Shown here: one piece after another, positions 60,565-64,000 of the stretch
How positions within the stretch are numbered: position 1 is the first letter of the stretch
Layout: each line of letters starts with the position of its first letter
Assembly (NCBI GenBank): GCA_030770545.1
Contig: CM061102.1
Location: forward strand, 14,996,501-15,060,500
Reading direction: 5' to 3'
Length of the DNA: 64,000 nt
From: Macropodus opercularis
Lineage: Eukaryota; Chordata; Actinopteri; Anabantiformes; Osphronemidae
Notes under the pieces: generated by a model
Databases searched by the model: none
The model's input: only the letters and a program-made list of their open reading frames with translations
Told to the model about the DNA's origin: nothing
Translations under genes and position numbers: made by a program

Positions 60565-61479
60565 GAGAAAGAAAATGTGGGGGGAAGGGAGGCAGCATCT
60601 GCCCTATACAGATTTGCTTAATTGGGTTTGACTTCCACAATTACAGAGTAATAATCGCCTTTTCATCCACACCAAATAGAAGTGAAAGGCAGTTGTTCTA
60701 CGCACCCGCATACTGTCAGATGGTTTATCACAGAGAATGAGTGACAGAGAGAGTGGAGCAAGAGATGGGGAAATTCGCAATGGACTTTGATTACACAGTG
60801 GATATTGAGTCTTTGATAGGACTCCAGGAGGCCAAGACAGCAACAATGAGAGAATTAATGGGCAAGGCACGATGAGAATGTCAGTTCAGCAGGGTGCTGC
60901 TGTGGCCTTTGAGCTGCCTTCTGACGCCTCAGTGATTGTGTTCCCCACAACACTGTGAAAAGCCTTGACCTGCTTGTTGGTGGATCTGGTCTTGAATGCG
61001 TTTTTTACAAGCTATTGTGGTTGTAAAAAAAAAAAACATAGAGCAGTTCGCTGGAGTTGTTTAGATGAATGAGCAGGGAATGCAACAAGGTCATGATCAA
61101 GGGGACATAATATTGCTAACGCGAACTCACCAGGTTCTCAGAAGATATTTTATACATACATACATATTTTATGAAAACAAGATGAAACAAGACATGCAGC
61201 ACACACTGCAATGATCAACAAGGCAACATACTAGCTTAGCTCAAACCTGTGATGAATAGATACACAAGAGCTTTAATCAATGTACAGTATGATAAGTACT
61301 GTATAACCTTGTAAAAAAATGAAAATAAAAACAATTACTGACAGACATCACACAGAACAAGCACTAAATTCAGCAAACAGGCAAACTACCCTCTGTACAG
61401 CTAAAGCTTCATTAAAAATGTGTCACGCAGCAGGACATCTGATCTGAAACACTAAAACACAGACTAAATCTACATCAAA
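60565..61479. other. Unannotated sequence
   Basis: No gene recognised. An A-run lies at 61,026-61,037. Confidence 0.45.
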
Positions 61480-62180
61480 TCACTTCAAGCGGAGTTGATA
61501 CCAAATGTAAACCAAAACTCTGGGGAGGAACAATACTGACAGTATGAAAAAATCAGGCAGGGCAAGATAACAAAACCATAACATTCCCAGATGACCAAAA
61601 ACAAATAAATGTAACAAAACTCCACCATAAAGACAGTAACATACATGGCTGGTTGAATGAACAAAGTGACCCAGGTGAGGAGTCCATAAATAAATTGAAA
61701 CCCATATCTGCTTGTGTGAGCAGCAGAGCAAAGCAAAGATCTTCAGACCTCTCTGTCTCCAGACACTTCCAGCTCTTGGGATCCCAAGGTGTTCCGAGGC
61801 CAGCCTGAGACATAGTTTCTCCATTGGGTGGTTCTCCAATCCAGAGAGAGCAAGCCACCTTTTTCCATTCTCATCCCAACTGTCTAGAAATTCTGTCCAT
61901 CAAAATGATGACCACAACCACTAACAAAGGACAGCCTTGCCAGAATGCACCACCAAGAACAAGTCTGACTTACGGCCAGCTATATGAACAAGGCTTCTGC
62001 TCTGGTTACACAGGAACTGGACAGCCCTTAACAAACTCACCAGGCTCCATATTCCCAGAGCACCAGTGGCATTGAGGAGATCTTCAAAGTATTCCTTCCA
62101 GCGTCCGATAACATTGTCAGTTGAGGTTAACAGCTCCCCACTTCCACCATAAACAGTGTTGATGAGGCGGCTTTCTTTTT
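61480..62180 (-). mobile_element. Decayed LINE with internally deleted reverse transcriptase
   Basis: On the minus strand 62,168 to 62,045 reads LINTVYGGSGELLTSTDNVI and GRWKEYFEDLLNAT, the block before the reverse transcriptase in a common teleost LINE. Then come broken NQSRSLVHIAGRKSDLF and ILMDRISRQLG words of the RT palm, then from about 61,840 CLRLASEHLGIPRAGSVWRQ, the C-terminal block. The stretch that should hold the active site is deleted. The clade is not assigned. Confidence 0.7.
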
Positions 62181-62282
62181 CTGAGGTGCAGAACTTCCTG
62201 AATCAACTGAAGGACCAAAACCTTCCAGCACCCACTCCAGAGACTCAGAAGACAACCGGGTACTCTGCCCTCTCTATATATA

Positions 62283-62520
62283 GATCACATATCTTGTGGA
62301 GAAGAGAGGAAAAACTTCCATTAGTCAAAGAAATATGCAGGAAAACAGACATGGGGTAGACAGGCATCTGCCTTGGTTGGAGTGGTGATCAGAAAAGATA
62401 CACAAAAGAAAAAACAACAAGTGACAAAAGACCATTACCAATAGGCACAGACAAGTTGGTTGGATTAGCAACTGCACACTGGAAATAACCAGCAATACCT
62501 TTAGAACTGTACAGAAAGAG
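62283..62520 (-). repeat. Degraded L2-type 3' UTR
   Basis: On plus, AGAGAGGAAAAACTTCC, GGCATCTGCCTTGGTTGGAG and GCAACTGCACACTGGA follow the order of a reversed L2 3' UTR (compare 39,990-40,180). It is strongly diverged, with no tail. Confidence 0.55.
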
Positions 62521-64000
62521 GGAAAGGCACAATTAAGAAACGTGAATGAATAAAGAAATGAATCATATCCAATTTCATAAAAAATAAGTATATAGATTTA
62601 CTGAGGGATTGTGGCCTGAGCCATCTGTGACTGTAAGCTTGATAACAAAAGAATCACTTGATCAATTTGTTGAATTAGATACATTGCATTAGTTACAAGT
62701 AATGAGCAAATCATTAATTTGTAAAAGATAGCATGTCACTATTTTTGAGCATACAAAATAAAAACAAAACCCACACGTGTGACACATGCACACCATATAC
62801 ACACACACAGACAAAAGTTTTCTGTGTAGGCCACCTTGTATGGATTTTAAGCACCCTGCTGTCAGTCATGATTAGCCGTAACGACAGGCCCATTTTGACA
62901 CTTCTGAATCAAGTCTCTGCAAATAGCCCTGGGAAGAGGAGCCACATGCTACGAGATGGCTTTTCTCTGACATAATTTGTGGCTGCAAATTACAAAACAG
63001 AGGCAGAAATAATGTCTAAAGTCAAGTTTGGTGAGGGAGAAAATGGAAAAATTTAGGGCTGTGTGCCACTCTAATGGATATCCTTGTGGCTGGGAGAAAA
63101 TGGGACTCAATAATGTGTCCTTAATGTCTGCCAGCGCTGTTTCAGGCAACATATCAGAAGAAATGTCCCCTGCCATTTCTGCAAGCAATCACTTAATGGG
63201 ACAGGCAAATCTCAACAAAATGGATGTACTGGTCTATTTCTAGACCTGACGGATAGAATGAATGTGTGGCTCCTGGAACACAAAAAGATAAAGGAAGTAG
63301 GCAAAGACCAACACAACACATAAAACAGGCCTTTCATGATTCACTCAGCTACAAAGCATGTCTGCAACGTTTGTGCGCAACTTAAGTGCAGCCACTGACA
63401 GGAATTTCAATTATTTCATTAGGGAGAGAAAATGAAAAGACTTAAGTGTTGTGATTTCTGCAGTCTTTCATAGATCAATCTAATGTGTGCACACATTGGA
63501 AATCAACCAAGATGGAAGAGGGACAAGTGAAGTAGCGTCTTCCTAAATCACGCAATTAAAATGGCAAATTAGTTTCTTGATATATTCATTTAAGTGGTTA
63601 AGTGGAAAGGTTTCTCTTCCCATCCATGTGGCTCTCTCATGGGTGGGTGTGGAGAGGAGCGCCATCCACATGCTCTTATGATTAGAGCTATCGTTCATTT
63701 GCTGAGAAAACACTGAAAGCACTTTTGCACAAATTAGTAATTTGAAAGCTCGAATATTCAGTTCCAAGCAGTTGATTTAAGCATTTAGGCAAAGTGTGCC
63801 TGGTATGTAAGGATTTATAAGCATTTTGCCTACTAATGTCAATAAATTCAAAGGCCATTATACGGTTTTGTGACCTTGTGTCTAGTGAACATAAACAAAA
63901 AAAAACATCAGCATTTCCTACTTTTTAGTTGGTTTCAGTCACCTCTATGCCTCTATTTTCACATTATCTATACCTGTAGGTTGTTTTCATGTTGAACTGC
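62521..64000. other. Unannotated; possible conserved element at 63.0-63.2 kb
   Basis: No gene recognised. 62,950-63,220 and 63,370-63,520 are unique, non-repetitive stretches resembling conserved non-coding DNA. A short CA tract lies at 62,800. Confidence 0.35.

Noticed and set aside
1..64000. Bacterial operons, CRISPR arrays or phage genes
   Set aside because: No spaced identical repeats, no ribosome-binding-site/ORF organisation and only vertebrate-type mobile elements are present.

Overview
The window looks like a stretch of a ray-finned (teleost) fish genome. It is AT-rich and almost free of long open reading frames. It is packed with transposon families typical of teleosts: L2/Maui-like non-LTR elements with (TTGAA)n tails, Rex1/CR1-like and other LINE fragments, IR/DR-type Tc1 elements, a hAT element, tRNA-headed SINE pieces and LTR-like fragments. 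Nothing bacterial, phage or CRISPR-like is present. The identification of the host rests on these families and on intron-style splice signals; no host gene was recognised by name.

Layout. 1-5.8 kb: no recognisable gene. 5.8-6.7 kb: ends and remnants of three DNA transposons (piggyBac-like, hAT, Tc1). 7,973-10,099: a complete hAT element with matching terminal inverted repeats, a perfect 8-bp target duplication and one frameshift in its transposase. 10-19.4 kb: mostly unannotated sequence with SINE pieces, a 22-bp perfect hairpin and LTR-like fragments. 19.5-26.7 kb: two truncated L2 copies around a cluster of LTR-like sequence, including a CpG-dense block at 22.6-23.0 kb. 28-31.7 kb: a small L2 piece, a hairpin, and the best candidate host gene, a short three-exon membrane-protein gene on the minus strand (30,883-31,437) behind a promoter with ETS and CCAAT motifs. 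33.6-34.4 kb: a decayed LINE end. 36.5-40.2 kb: the longest L2 copy (ORF1 esterase-like remnant, endonuclease, reverse transcriptase), whose last ~370 bp are inverted in place. 41.6-44.0 kb: a three-unit minisatellite and a whole but inactive Tc1 element. 46.5-52.3 kb: LINE, SINE, L2 and LTR-like remnants. 54.6-58.6 kb: an L2 copy on the minus strand interrupted by a Rex1/CR1-like LINE on the plus strand and by an LTR-like segment. 61.5-62.5 kb: a decayed LINE and an L2 3' UTR piece. Several unique non-repetitive stretches (44.9-45.5, 50.4-50.7, 53.4-53.9, 58.8-59.1, 63.0-63.2 kb) have the look of conserved non-coding elements, but this cannot be tested without an alignment.

How the parts relate. 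Most coding capacity belongs to retroelements and DNA transposons, and all of it is broken except for the two long hAT frames, which a single lesion separates. Nesting gives relative ages: the Rex1/CR1-like LINE and the LTR-like segment are younger than the L2 copy at 54.6-58.6 kb, and the 36.5 kb L2 landed in or beside a piggyBac-like end. I found no coherent new multi-gene system. The items most worth a second look are the hidden split gene, the inverted L2 3' end, the hAT element, the PBS-bearing LTR family and the set of near-perfect hairpins.
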